DNA of 64,000 nucleotides from assembly GCA_029582155.1 (NCBI GenBank), contig CM055898.1, positions 25,335,339 through 25,399,338 of the forward strand. Direction: 5' to 3'. The stretch is from Panopea generosa. Its lineage: Eukaryota > Mollusca > Bivalvia > Adapedonta > Hiatellidae. This document shows, piece after piece, positions 1-11,086 of this stretch; within the stretch, counting starts at the first letter, position 1, and every line of letters begins with the position of its first letter. Below the pieces are notes generated by a model. That model had not been told where the DNA came from and did not search any database. It saw only the letters and a program-made list of their open reading frames with translations. Made by a program: the position numbers and the translations under genes.

Positions 1-212
1 CCGAATGTATTACCGTACGAAAATATAAATATAAAGTACCATTTTAAACTTCATATTTCAGAAATTATTTACATTTTTAATTTGATAAAAATATTATTAA
101 TTTTTGTATTCATAAACAATCTTAAACAAAAATATCATCTGATATTGTACTTGGAACTGTTCCTATTATACATTAAGTTACATTTTGTCTCATAGCCCAA
201 AATATTATGCAG

Positions 213-377
213 GGTCCTCCGCGGCTGGGTGGTCTAAGGCGCCGTCTCAAGATCACTTGCCTCTTATCGCTAAGGTCGTAGGTACGAGTCCCGCTCGTGC
301 CAGTTAACTGCGGAAGGACGATTCATTCTGAGGTCTTCCTCCATCAATAACGCTGGATAAACCATATATAATTTGAA
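213..377 (+). mobile_element. SINE family A, tRNA-Leu-like head, 3'-truncated copy
   Basis: The first 75 bases resemble a tRNA-Leu gene: 'ggtggtctaaggcgccgtct' matches the Leu A-box region, and 'ggtacgagtccc' is a B-box-like stretch. The body that follows ('ctgcggaaggacgattcatt', then 'ctggataaaccatatataa') is the reverse complement of the bodies of the copies at 10.3, 26.3 and 59.2 kb. The 3' end stops before the 'ggcgttaaacccc' segment present in those copies, so this one is truncated or decayed. No clear target-site duplication. It is a retroposon head, not a functional tRNA, because the anticodon and D arms do not fold properly. Confidence 0.75.
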
Positions 378-459
378 AGAATGAGGTACACGAATCCGCA
401 AAAGTAACTCTGTATAATGAAGAAAAATTAAATCATTTTTTTTAAAAATATTTTGTGTT

Positions 460-1145
460 TTTTTTTTTAGTTATACTTTATTCTTTTAAAAATGTAAATT
501 TTGTTTTTCAATTTAACAATGTTCGCTTAATAAAACATCATTAAAGTGCACATAAACATCGAAATATGCAGTTTTCATTTAATGAATATTTATCCTGGTT
601 TCAACAGTGAAGACATTCTTGACACAAGGCAATATTTAACCCTTTACTTCATATAGACGTCTTTGGACACTTCTAATATAGACGCCTTTGGACATCTCTA
701 ATATAGACGCCTTTGGACATCTCTAATATAGAAGGCTTTTGAATTATTGGTTTAATTATGCATATATTAACTGACAGAGTGGAAAACAGTGCATGAAGTG
801 TTTTCAAAGGCCTTCTGTGATTGGTGTGTGAAAACCCGTATCTATGGAGTAAAGGGTTAAACATAGACATATGTACATATTTTATTTCAAGAACAGAATA
901 AATATATATGTGTGGCAGGAGTGTCTTCATAATAAAATAAAGTTATTAAATGGAAAAAAGGACATAATTCGGGGAAATTAGCATTTTTCTTAATTTTAAC
1001 CGTCTTTGGGGTCATTCTATGAATAGAAAAAAAATGAAATTTAAAAATAAAATATACATGTTTTAAAAGAATGAAGTATATTTAATACAAATTCACCAAG
1101 CTTTACTGAAAATAAAGTATTTAAAAGAAATGAATGTGTCCTTTT
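460..1145 (+). repeat. Dispersed repeat R1, copy 1 (interrupted by a MITE)
   Basis: Read forward, this segment aligns over several hundred bases with the reverse complement of 11570-11975. Examples: 'gaaaaaaaatgaaatttaaa' here against 'gaaaaaaaataccattaaaa' there, and 'tgaagacattcttgacac' against 'tgaagacacacttgccac'. By eye identity is roughly two thirds. The copy is split at 636-860 by the piggyBac-like MITE. No coding potential is visible. It may be a non-autonomous DNA element or part of a longer transposon; the class is not resolved. Confidence 0.6.
640..856. mobile_element. piggyBac-like MITE (217 bp) in a TTAA target
   Basis: The element is bounded by TTAA at 636-639 and TTAA at 857-860. 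Its ends are inverted repeats: CCCTTTACTTCATA on the left, and CCCTTTACTCCATA when the right end is reverse-complemented, with one mismatch in 14. A TTAA duplication next to CCC-starting termini is the signature of piggyBac-superfamily transposition. Inside are three imperfect copies of a 26-27 bp unit (648-728, 'atagacgcctttggacat') and subterminal inverted repeats ('agaaggcttttgaa' at 729 against 'ttcaaaggccttct' at 804). No transposase is encoded, so it would be non-autonomous. The R1 copy at 11.8 kb lacks it. Confidence 0.75.
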
Positions 1146-2162
1146 AAGCTTATTTATTGATATATTGCATGTGTAGTTTATTACAGTAATAACAGTGCTG
1201 GCAGTATTTCATAATCTCGTTTTATATTTTAATTAATACATCATCTTACATATAGTATAGATATAACTGACACTTATTTCATATGTTTCAATAAAATATA
1301 ACCAATAATATACCCAATACGTTTTATGACAATCGACTACTTTATAGAGATAACAATATTCACTATTTGCACGTCCGACGTGTTTTTTGGTGATTTTTTT
1401 TACTTTAGAGTTGTTCCCTTAAAACAAATAAGTTTACTTAGGTACCAAATCGATAAATGAGCATTAATTTATAAACACTTCACATAATGTTGTACTTATA
1501 ACAGTTTTAATCTAAAAAAAAATGACAAATTATATAAGGTAGCAACTAGTCGCATTTGCTTTATCACAACGTCTTCTGTGTGTTACAATGCCATACACAG
1601 TTTTTATTATATTATGTAACACTTCAAATATTCGTATAATTCATATTTCAATGACAAAATGTAACTTTGTTTTACAATATTTATCATTACTTTAACAATG
1701 ACAATATATTACAATGAGTATTATATCAGTAGGCTATGTTAATATGCCAATAAGTTCCCGCATGTCCATGATTTTGCGCAAAAAAAAACCAAAAAACTTT
1801 CTGTATTTTACCACTTCTAAGTTGTTATTGTCTGTTTTCAAATGCATCTACCGATACAGACAGACCAACAATTCTTAATTAGATTCGATGCTTATATTAA
1901 AGAAAAGGAAAAGCAAGCGTCTAACAACATGTAGTTAATCTGTGTCACTAGATGTACAAACTTTAAAACGTCTAATAGAACAGACGACTTACTAACCATT
2001 TTCACGTGTAATTCACATCCGTCACGATAACGATATACCTCGTCTTGAACATTCGTCACGTTTAAAAGTTTACACTAGCTATTATATCTGCATTATAAAT
2101 ACATCCCAGCGAAGCAAATATATTATAAATGTAAATGCAGTTATCTTCATATCGTTTTCCCC
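1146..2162. other. 3' flank of the Toll-like receptor, no gene seen
   Basis: AT-rich DNA downstream of the receptor stop codon on the minus strand. The receptor 3'UTR should lie here. An AATAAA on the minus strand occurs at 1603-1608, but which polyadenylation site is used cannot be told from sequence. No other open reading frame or repeat stands out. Confidence 0.5.
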
Positions 2163-5100
2163 TCATACTGGACGAGGTGTAAACGTGTCACAGTTAACAT
2201 GAATATTTTTCCATGGTTCTTCATACCTTGCCGACGGTTCTGCAGTTTGATCTTTTATTTCTTCATATATGTTTGAACTATGCTGTGATCCGCCGGCGGC
2301 GTAATCATAAGTCTGTGAAGTTTCTGATGACGCCGGAACGTATTCGACTATACTCGGTAATGGTCGTGAAACAACTGAACGGGGTTCTTCATATGCCTGG
2401 TTATCCATCATTGTAGTCGAGAGTCTCGCGAGATCTGTACTGGCGTACGGGTGTGCCTCTGCACGTGCAACATCCCTGTCAACTTTACCAGGCTCTGGAA
2501 GAGCGTAAAACAATTTGTCCCAAAACCACGCATCGCTATATTTAATGCAATTGTCAGTTTTCATGAACGACAGCATCACAGGGTCTAACTTTGTTTTGTC
2601 TATTTTTCCTAAAACAACAAGAATAAGTCTCCTGCCACAGTCTAATTTTACGCGTTCAACAACGAATTTTAACCAGGGATTGTCTGAAATATAGTCACTG
2701 GACAATACAACTACCACTCTGTGACTCGAAGTCACTGCGTTTTCGATAAAATTTTGAACCGAGCTGCCTATCGGACAGTCCCGATGCTGTACAAGCAGGC
2801 GATACTTTGGTTTTCCTCGCTCAAGTCTCAGAGCCAGTTCTCTTATGACGTAACTATCGTCACGTGGATGATACGAGATGAACGCATCGTAGTGACGTGA
2901 TTTGTCAAACATAAGCTCCTTGTCGGGCGACTTACATTTATACTTAGTAAACAGCCAACACCTGACAAAGTCTCGTCTACAGATCACACCGATCACGAGA
3001 ATGATGATGAGAGTGGAGGCTATAATCACAGGAATGAATATCTTTAACCGCGAGCCCATAAATTCAGGACTGATACCTCGGCGCATCACGGAGCTGTCTA
3101 TATCATTTGAACTGTTATGCGTCACAAATTTTATGGTAGAATTAACTCTCTTTGTTGAGGTCAGATCCTCGACGCCATTGTTTTGATAGCCACATTCGGT
3201 GCCGTATTCTTCCAAAGTAGACACAGTGTTAACACTATTCAAAGAGTTGATACACCTAAAAGTAAGGGCAGAACTACCCAGCGCCGCTGCGTCTGCCGTG
3301 TTGATGAATGCCTTCTGGTTAAATTTAGCCGAGAAATATAAGATACAGTTGCATGACCAAGGATTTGCAAAAAGTGTTAGGTCTCTGACTGTAAACACGA
3401 TATGTGACGTGTAGTCGTCCATGTATTGAAGATAATTGTTGGAGAGCCTCAGCGTCTTCAGAGACGACATGTAATCAAACACTCCTGTTTGAATGTAAGA
3501 TATATGATTGTGATCGAGGTAAAGCGTCTGCAAGTTGGTCACTCCATCGAACACGCCGACTTCTAGTGCTTTAATGAAGTTGTGATCGAGATAAAGACGT
3601 CTGAGTGAATACAGACCGGTAAAGGACCTGTTGAAGAGCTGCTCAATACTGCTACCATTGAGAAACAAGGACGTGAGATTTGACATGCCTATAAAGCTGT
3701 GACTAGGGACGGTAACCAAATTGTTCCCACTGATATCAAGTTTTGTTGTCATCCGAGGTATGAATTTATCAATTGCTGTGAGGTTTTTCCTCGAGCATGT
3801 TGTATAATGCCGTGTGCTAAAATCCGCACTGTTAAAACATTCGCATTCGGAAGGACAGCTGTATTTACAATCACACGCTTCGTAATCGCAGCAAGGGCAT
3901 GTTTGTAAACACAACTTTTCGTACTGACAAAGAAATTGGGCTTCCGGTATAGACTGAACTGGGGCTTCTGGGTAATTGTACGCCCCAGTGCAGCGCGTGA
4001 TATTTAGATTGACGATGATTGGTCCGCGGGTTGACTGGTCCCATTTCTTTAGCCATAACAAATTGCAGTCGCATTTAAGAGGGTTTTGATCCAGACGAAT
4101 TCCCGTTTGAGCAAATCTGCCAGTTGAAACGGCTAACGCAGATTTTGTTAACGTAACAATCATGTTATATCGGAGGTCAATCATTCGTATTTGATTCAGA
4201 CCGTTAAAAGCATTTGGTCGGATATACGCTATTTCGTTGAATGAAAGATCGAGCATTTCCAACGACTCGGGGAACGTGTAACGCTGGATGGTGTCCCGGA
4301 TTTCATTACTGCTTAAATTCAGCTCCAGGAGACCGTTCATGTTGGCGAATGTTTTACCTATCGTCTCAATGCGGTTTCTGTTTAAAAGAAGTGTTTGAAG
4401 CTTTAGACCCATGAACAATGATGGGTGAACATACCGGATCAAATTTTTCGATAAATCTAAGTTGTCCATGGATTCACACGATATAAAGAAGGAGTCACTT
4501 AGTTCAGAAATCTGGTTGTTTGACAAATTTATATCTTTTACGTTGCCTTGTCCAATGAACATATCGTCTGGTAGTTTACCAAGAATGTTGTTTCGCGCGT
4601 CAAAGACGAGAAGCGAAGACAGTTTTTTAAGAGAAGGAAGATCCATAAGATAGTTGGATGACACATTTATGTGGGTCAGTGCAGTCAGGGAGTTCAGAAT
4701 GTCAACATTCATACTGTATATGGAATTATCTTGCAATTGTAAACTCGTCAAATATAGCAATCCGTAGAACGACCCATTATCCACTGTGTGAAGCTGATTC
4801 CCGGCAATATTAAGGGATCTCAGACGCTGTTGGTTTTGAAACATGTGATCTGGAATCTTTACTATGTAGTTGTTTGCGACATTTAATTCAATCAGTTCTG
4901 TTAGGACAGAAACAGCATCTGCCATAAACGTTGTCAGTCGATTAAAGCTTAGATTCAACAACAAGAGATTTTTAAGGGTAGTTAAGCGTGACCACGCGGT
5001 ATCATTCAGAGCGTTTCGTTGAAGTTGAAGCTGAAGTAGACGCTTGGAATGCAAAAAGATGTCGTCTGGAAGATACGAAATATTATTTTCAGACAGATCG

Positions 5101-5909
5101 ATTTCTTGAATATCGGTGTTCATTTCAATAAATGCATCAGGAATGTCGGAAATATTGTTTCGTGATAAATCTAAAATTCTCAAATGCAGGAAATGTCCAA
5201 ATAGATTATCGTCGGCCGAAATAATAATTTCATTATCATTCGCTATAAAAGTTTTGATATTTGGAAACACCAGCCCGTGGAATTTTATTATTGATAAACT
5301 TTGCAATTTGTTGCCGGAGATGTCGATGAGGTGAAGATTTTTCAGAGAAGACCTCGTACTTCCGCACGCCAATCCAGTGTCCTTGAAAGATGATAATGAA
5401 TTTCCGGTCAAGTTGACCGACTGCAAACCACTCAATAGGCAAAGGTTCGGAATCTTTATCAATCCGCTGTTAGCGAGCACCATTTTTTCTATCCCGACAA
5501 CGCTTTTTAAAGCATCTGGGTGAATTTGAAGATGGAAATTTGATGCAGAATGAATTGAGATGTGTCGCAAATTGTGCAAACCTCTAAATGCATTCCTGTG
5601 AATATATGTTAGTTTACAGTTATTCATGGAAATAGACTCCACAGTTTGTAAGTATGTAAATATGTCGTCTGTTAAATCGACTGGTACGAAAGACTCACAA
5701 TCTATGGTCAAAGAAACCTTGTCGGTTGTACTGGACAGTGAATACAGTTGGAACTCCTTTAAATCTTGGACGAAGCATTTAATCTGTAAAACTACCTCTG
5801 AATTCACCATAACATCGTTGCAGACACATAACGCCGGGCATTTTCTCGAGTTTGGAACTGCAGACGACATATGCAGACACAAAAATATAAAAATTGCAGC
5901 AGACTTCAT
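2163..5909 (-). CDS. Toll-like receptor, protostome (two LRR-CT) type, intronless coding region
   Basis: A 1248-residue type I membrane receptor. From the ATG at 5909 (MKSAAIFIFL...) the order is: hydrophobic signal peptide (about 1-18), LRR-NT cysteines (about 24-45), some 20 LxxLxLxxN-type repeats (about 85-600), LRR-CT beginning CDCNLLWLKKW (about 613-661), a second cysteine-rich LRR-NT (about 667-705), about five more LRRs, a second LRR-CT (about 853-906), one membrane helix (about 955-978), a TIR domain (about 1004-1140) and a tail of roughly 106 residues. TIR box 1 is YDAFISY, box 2 is HRDCPIGSS, and box 3 is FWDKLFYALP. Paired LRR-CT/LRR-NT blocks are typical of Drosophila Toll and many molluscan TLRs, unlike most vertebrate TLRs. 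Known family role: ligand-induced dimerisation and recruitment of TIR adaptors such as MyD88; the ligand is unknown. The open frame runs 16 codons further upstream without an ATG, and a splice acceptor lies there, so the ATG at 5909 is the start chosen. The tail is rich in tyrosine motifs. No frameshift or stop is seen. Confidence 0.93.
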   Translation of the reverse strand: MKSAAIFIFLCLHMSSAVPNSRKCPALCVCNDVMVNSEVVLQIKCFVQDLKEFQLYSLSSTTDKVSLTIDCESFVPVDLTDDIFTYLQTVESISMNNCKLTYIHRNAFRGLHNLRHISIHSASNFHLQIHPDALKSVVGIEKMVLANSGLIKIPNLCLLSGLQSVNLTGNSLSSFKDTGLACGSTRSSLKNLHLIDISGNKLQSLSIIKFHGLVFPNIKTFIANDNEIIISADDNLFGHFLHLRILDLSRNNISDIPDAFIEMNTDIQEIDLSENNISYLPDDIFLHSKRLLQLQLQRNALNDTAWSRLTTLKNLLLLNLSFNRLTTFMADAVSVLTELIELNVANNYIVKIPDHMFQNQQRLRSLNIAGNQLHTVDNGSFYGLLYLTSLQLQDNSIYSMNVDILNSLTALTHINVSSNYLMDLPSLKKLSSLLVFDARNNILGKLPDDMFIGQGNVKDINLSNNQISELSDSFFISCESMDNLDLSKNLIRYVHPSLFMGLKLQTLLLNRNRIETIGKTFANMNGLLELNLSSNEIRDTIQRYTFPESLEMLDLSFNEIAYIRPNAFNGLNQIRMIDLRYNMIVTLTKSALAVSTGRFAQTGIRLDQNPLKCDCNLLWLKKWDQSTRGPIIVNLNITRCTGAYNYPEAPVQSIPEAQFLCQYEKLCLQTCPCCDYEACDCKYSCPSECECFNSADFSTRHYTTCSRKNLTAIDKFIPRMTTKLDISGNNLVTVPSHSFIGMSNLTSLFLNGSSIEQLFNRSFTGLYSLRRLYLDHNFIKALEVGVFDGVTNLQTLYLDHNHISYIQTGVFDYMSSLKTLRLSNNYLQYMDDYTSHIVFTVRDLTLFANPWSCNCILYFSAKFNQKAFINTADAAALGSSALTFRCINSLNSVNTVSTLEEYGTECGYQNNGVEDLTSTKRVNSTIKFVTHNSSNDIDSSVMRRGISPEFMGSRLKIFIPVIIASTLIIILVIGVICRRDFVRCWLFTKYKCKSPDKELMFDKSRHYDAFISYHPRDDSYVIRELALRLERGKPKYRLLVQHRDCPIGSSVQNFIENAVTSSHRVVVVLSSDYISDNPWLKFVVERVKLDCGRRLILVVLGKIDKTKLDPVMLSFMKTDNCIKYSDAWFWDKLFYALPEPGKVDRDVARAEAHPYASTDLARLSTTMMDNQAYEEPRSVVSRPLPSIVEYVPASSETSQTYDYAAGGSQHSSNIYEEIKDQTAEPSARYEEPWKNIHVNCDTFTPRPV

Positions 5910-5918
5910 CTCAGCGTT

Positions 5919-5936
5919 CCTGAAAAGAGAAATCGA
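5919..5936 (-). promoter_or_regulatory. Predicted 3' splice site in the receptor 5'UTR
   Basis: On the minus strand the sequence just before the start is a pyrimidine tract ending in CAG (ATTTCTCTTTTCAG|G), with the AG at 5921-5920, ten bases upstream of the ATG at 5909-5907. This fits a 5'UTR intron ending immediately before the coding exon, a common arrangement in TLR genes. The donor and first exon were not identified, so the promoter may be kilobases away at higher coordinates. Confidence 0.6.
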
Positions 5937-5959
5937 TGGAGTTTTGATAAATGGCAATC

Positions 5960-7064
5960 AGATTTTTACAACAGCAACAATTTATATTGACATTAAATAA
6001 TCGATCATTTATAGCCTCAACCGTTTAATCGAATACACTAATACATGTGTTCATATGTATGCAGTAGATCAATACATATAATACCTTGTTCAAACATATT
6101 TTATTTCTAGTATCATTTACAGAAAAAACATGAACAATATTTACAAATTGTAATGGTTAAGAACGAAAATATATAAATCTTCACCAAAATATGTCATACC
6201 TATTATCTTTTATTTCAAAACGTTTTATCAAACGAAAAAGTACGAATGCTTTATTTGAATTGTACTAAAACCTTTTAAAATATCATTCACAAATAGATAT
6301 ATTCCCATTTATCACGATACAACAAACCTTTTAAATATCCATTTTGTATATTAAATTTCACAGGGAGGTTTCTCTGTAATTCATTGTAATTTGCGTTTGC
6401 TCTTTCGTTCTTGACATCTCAAAGTGATAAAAACTAAACATCGCTTAAATATCATCATGATAATGATATCAAATCGAGTAAATAACTCTTAAAAAAAACA
6501 ACATATGTATTTCCTACATTAGTGCCTATATAGCCGTATTTAAAGAGCAAACGTGTTTGTACGGGGGTGGAACAGAAGTGGCGACAAAAATTTTAAGTAG
6601 GTCTATTTGCATTTCATGAGAAAATAGTCCAGAGTCGGAGACATGAAAATAATGAAAAAAGTCATGTATCTGCAGTATATATTTATAACGTCTATTGTAT
6701 CCAGGACTATGATTCAATTAAATGAAAGTTTACATAAAATCGTTCATCAAACAATCAATCAATGGTTAAAAGGCACATTTATAGGCATCTTTAACAAAAA
6801 GTGTGAATATGTAATTATTTTTATCGCTATCTTACAAGCGCATCTAACTTAAGGGAAATAATAATTTGTAAGTTGTATTCCTTTCCTTTAAAACTAGCCT
6901 GCTACCATAAGTAATAGTAAAACTGTAATTATTTGTGAAATATGAAGTGACACATAGTTTATTTTACCATCGGCACTTACATATGGTTATATGTCCATAT
7001 GAGCTCATTAAATTTTCCGTGGACGTACATTGTAACAGAAATACAAATTCGAAAGTATCTCGAC
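5960..7064. other. Presumed 5'UTR intron or upstream region of the receptor; no gene
   Basis: AT-rich sequence with no supported coding region. If the acceptor at 5921 is used, part or all of this stretch is intron. I could not pick a first exon or TATA box with confidence. Confidence 0.4.
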
Positions 7065-7830
7065 TGATTATATGGTGGTTAAAAAATACATATACCAACA
7101 TAACATACATAACTGGTGATTACCAAATACATATATCAATATAACATAGATAACTGATGATTACCAAATACATATACCAACATAACATAAATAACTGGTG
7201 GTTAACAAATACATATACAAACATAACATAGATAACTGATGATTAACAAATACGTATACCAACATAACATAAATAACTGGTGATAAACAAATATATATAC
7301 CAACATAACATACATAACTGGTGATTACCAAATACATATACCAACATAACATAAATATATGGTGATTACCAAATACATATACCAACATAACATAGATAAC
7401 TGGTGATTAACAAATGCATATACCAACATAACATAAATAACTGGTGATTAACAAATACATATACCAACATAACATAAATAACTGGTGGTTAACAAAATTA
7501 GTACATATACCAACATAACATAAATAACTGCTGATTACCAAATACATATACCAACATAACATAGATATATATATAGATTATATATATATAACTGGTGATT
7601 ACCAAAAACATATATCAACATAACATAAATATATATATGTGCATATATAACTGGTGAATAACAAATACATATACCAGCATAATATAAGTAACTGATGATT
7701 AACAAATACGTATACCAACATATCATTGATAACTATACTGGTCATATACAAATATAAATACCAACGTAATATTAATAACTATACCGGCTATATACAAATA
7801 AAAATACCAACATCATTTACTAGACTGGTT
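7065..7830. repeat. 41-bp minisatellite
   Basis: About 17 tandem copies of a unit of about 41 bp containing 'aactggtgatta', 'ccaaatacatataccaac' and 'ataacata'. Successive units start at 7111, 7152 and so on. Units from about 7735 are degenerate. Length varies where short AT runs are inserted (7560-7640). Frames read through it only because of composition. Confidence 0.9.
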
Positions 7831-9344
7831 ATTTACAAAGACACAATACCACTTTTGGTGATTGAGTGATAAAAAGAAGAGTGCATTGAATAATTTACTC
7901 ATGGTTAGTAGATTTATGTACACACTGCAATATCCAAAAGTATTGGTCAAAAGTGTACATATTCGGCCAATTCCGCTACAGGAGAAATCGTCGATATGTT
8001 CGAATGATCCTCACAGAATGTAACACTAACAATCAAGTGGTGATGAGCAATGTCAATGAGCAATCGTACAAATATCAAGCAATGTTAAGTAAACTACTGG
8101 TCACACTCGTTCAGTGAGTTTTCCTATACCGTGTTGTATTGTGGTTGATAGTTACTCGATACAGAAATGGGCTTAATTTTGTCCGCTCCTGGAGACAGCT
8201 CGTCTGATATTTCTCTTATTTGGTTTATAAAATGTGTGTGGAATGATAGTTGTACCGTTTTCTGCTTTTGTAGAGGAAACGTTCATGCTTTAATATGAAA
8301 CTTTCTTTAATGTTATTTGTATATGCTTTCTTTTCTGTACATGCTTCGTATGTGCAACACAAACCTATTGATTTGGGAGCATTTTCAATCAAATTTTGTA
8401 TTTTTGGCTTTTATTAATATAACTTCAGTGACATGTATATAAATTAGACGTCAGGAGTTTTAATGGTAAATAAAAAATAGTTTATTACTGAAAAATTGTC
8501 AATTAAAACACATTTTATAGCAGTGTGGTCAAAAAAGCAAATATTAATATAATTTTTGAAAAATTCCAAAAGGCGTAAATATTATAATAAAACTTTCAGA
8601 ATTATTTTAATATAGACATTTGGCACATATTGGGTCAAGTTATAACATACATACATATTTTTATGAACATTTCAATCATTTATGTCATATATCAAAAGCA
8701 TTCTATTGAATTTCCCGTTAAAAAAAATAATACATCGAAAATTTTAAATATATAAAAATCAAGACAATGACCTTTATATGACCTTTGCATAAAGAGCATT
8801 CGAAAAGACAGCCGAATTACGCGTACATGAGAAACCAGAGCTGTCAACAGGATATACAAAATGTCAAACAGTTAAGTGGTCGCACATTCAGCTAACATTT
8901 TAATATAATTGGCGTGTTTTTGATATTTCAATGGTGCCAATTAGAGGAAAGCACTGTATCATTTTCGTATAGCAGGAGTGTATCCAGACGTAGACTGGTG
9001 AACACACTTTGATATTTGAGATTGGTTGTCTAATGCTGTTACATATGCCGACTGTCGGGATACACTAATATCATTCCTGTCGAATAACACGACATCATGA
9101 TACACATTGATGCCACTGCCGTCATCATAAATACACCAACAGTGGAAACCCATTACCAGGGCTGCTGTCAAATATATCGACAGTCGAGATACACGACAGA
9201 CAGCTGAAACACACCGATACACCATTGGTGTCATGTACGTGTATTTACTGAAACGCTCGATACCATAATTATAGGTATAAACTGTTTACATAGCAGATGT
9301 TCACAAACAACATTTTATAATGACATAAACCAAAAACAGCGCAT
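7831..9344. other. Unique AT-rich sequence, no gene seen
   Basis: No coding region, RNA gene or repeat recognised. The longest open stretch on the minus strand (8959-9234) shows no recognisable domain. Confidence 0.4.
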
Positions 9345-9508
9345 TGATGTTGATGGTGATGATGATAATGGTGTTGATGAGGATGAGGATGATGATGACG
9401 ATAATGGTGTTGATCATAATCATCATGATTATGCTGTTGTTGTTACTCTTGATGATCATATTGATGGTGATGCTGCTGCTGCTGCTACTGTTGTGATTTT
9501 TGTTGCTT

Positions 9509-9569
<61 letters not shown>

Positions 9570-9600
9570 CAATGATGATGATGATGATAATAATGATGAC
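9345..9600. repeat. GAT/GCT trinucleotide microsatellite
   Basis: Imperfect (GAT)n with GGT and GCT variants. The purest block, about 27 GAT units, runs from about 9508 to 9588. Confidence 0.9.
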
Positions 9601-10315
9601 GATTTACAATTGACGATGAAAATGATTTAATGAAAATACTGATACAGTTATAAATACAATTACGATGATACTGTAAATATAATTGAGTGGTAGCATCAAA
9701 AAATGGGATATTGATATTTCCGGAACCTCAGAAAAACGGATTCTTTCCGGTGAAATATCAACGCCATTGCCGTTGAATTCATTTCCTCCCGGAGCTAACT
9801 GTTACAGACCATTTACAAAATCAATGGCTGGCAAGTAGAATGAAATAAATCAAACTTGAATAAAGAATATTAGCTTTTGCGATATTATCCTAGCCAGGCC
9901 ATCTGGGGTTTTACTGTAGCGGTATTATTCATGAAATAATTGTCCGCCATTGAACAATTGTATTCCAGCAAAGTATAATTTTAGATAGGAAATTAGTTTT
10001 TCAGCAATTGAGAATATGCAAATATTGTCTTCAGAGATATAGATTCCGCTACTGATAAAGTAAACAAAAAATTTAAGGAAATGATAAAATTGCAAAACAA
10101 ATAACGATGTTGATATGTATTCACGTAAAAGCCTGCACATATTTCATACCGTAATGTTAGAAGGTAGTTAGCAGTCGGTAGTTTTCGTTATTATACTAAC
10201 GATTTAATTCAGTATATATCTCTTGTTTATACGAAAACTGACGTATCTTCATTTGAAACTCATTCTTGTAGGTGGTTGTTTTATATATTCGGTTAAATTG
10301 CCTTCTTCATTTTGA

Positions 10316-10559
10316 ATTTTTTTTTTGAATGGGGTTTAACGCCATTTTCAACATATTTCAGATTATATATGGCATATCCAGTTTTACTGGTGGAGGAAGA
10401 CCTCAGACTGAGTAGAACCAATTTCCTTCTGCAAGTAACTGAAAACGTTCACATAAAGTTTTTGGAGCGAGCGGGACTCGAACATACGACCTTAGCGTTG
10501 AGAGGTAAGTGATCTTGAGAAGGCGCCGTAGACAACTCGGTCACGAAGGACCATTCCTT
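10316..10559 (-). mobile_element. SINE family A, near full-length copy with target-site duplication
   Basis: On the minus strand it reads: tRNA-Leu-like head ('ggtccttcgtgaccgag', then a 'ggcgccttctcaagatcact' region and a B-box-like 'gttcgagtcccgctcg'), a body with 'gaggtcttcctcc', and a 3' end 'ggcgttaaaccccattc' followed by an A-run (T-run on plus at 10318). The 10-bp direct repeat TTCATTTTGA flanks it at 10306-10315 and 10560-10569, indicating retroposition. Confidence 0.85.
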
Positions 10560-11048
10560 TTCATTTTGAGAAAGAAACAAAACATATCTGGTGATAAGTC
10601 TTTACTGAACATAATTGTTGAAGACATTTCTAAATTATAACATATTAATTTATAAGGGCAAATAAAATCGATTCCGAAACTACCTACTGGTATGTTACTG
10701 AGAATTCGGCCGAATAACCACTCACCTTCAGGTGAAATATTCATTGTTTTAGTTTGTACTCATTTATTTTAGCTCAAATGCGATACAACTCAGAATTGAT
10801 ATTAACCGCTCTTGAGTCCGCATTCTGGGTAGAACCAGTACCCAGAACTGTTTTAACGGAACAACGCGGGACTGGTGTGCTTATCCTATAGTATTTTTTC
10901 TATTGATTTATTTTGTTTAATAAAAATAAATATTCATTAGTTCAGTTTGCGGGTATTGCAAATAAACCTGTTAAATTTTAATATAACGTAGGTTGTTAAA
11001 TTCGTACTCTGTCAATACAGTATGTTGTATTTTGAGATGAGAGTAATT

Positions 11049-11051
<3 letters not shown>

Positions 11052-11080
<29 letters not shown>
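11052..11080 (+). repeat. Poly(G) tract, 29 G
   Basis: An uninterrupted run of 29 G on the plus strand. Such tracts are rare, prone to length error in assembly, and can form quadruplexes. Confidence 0.85.
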
Positions 11081-11086
<6 letters not shown>

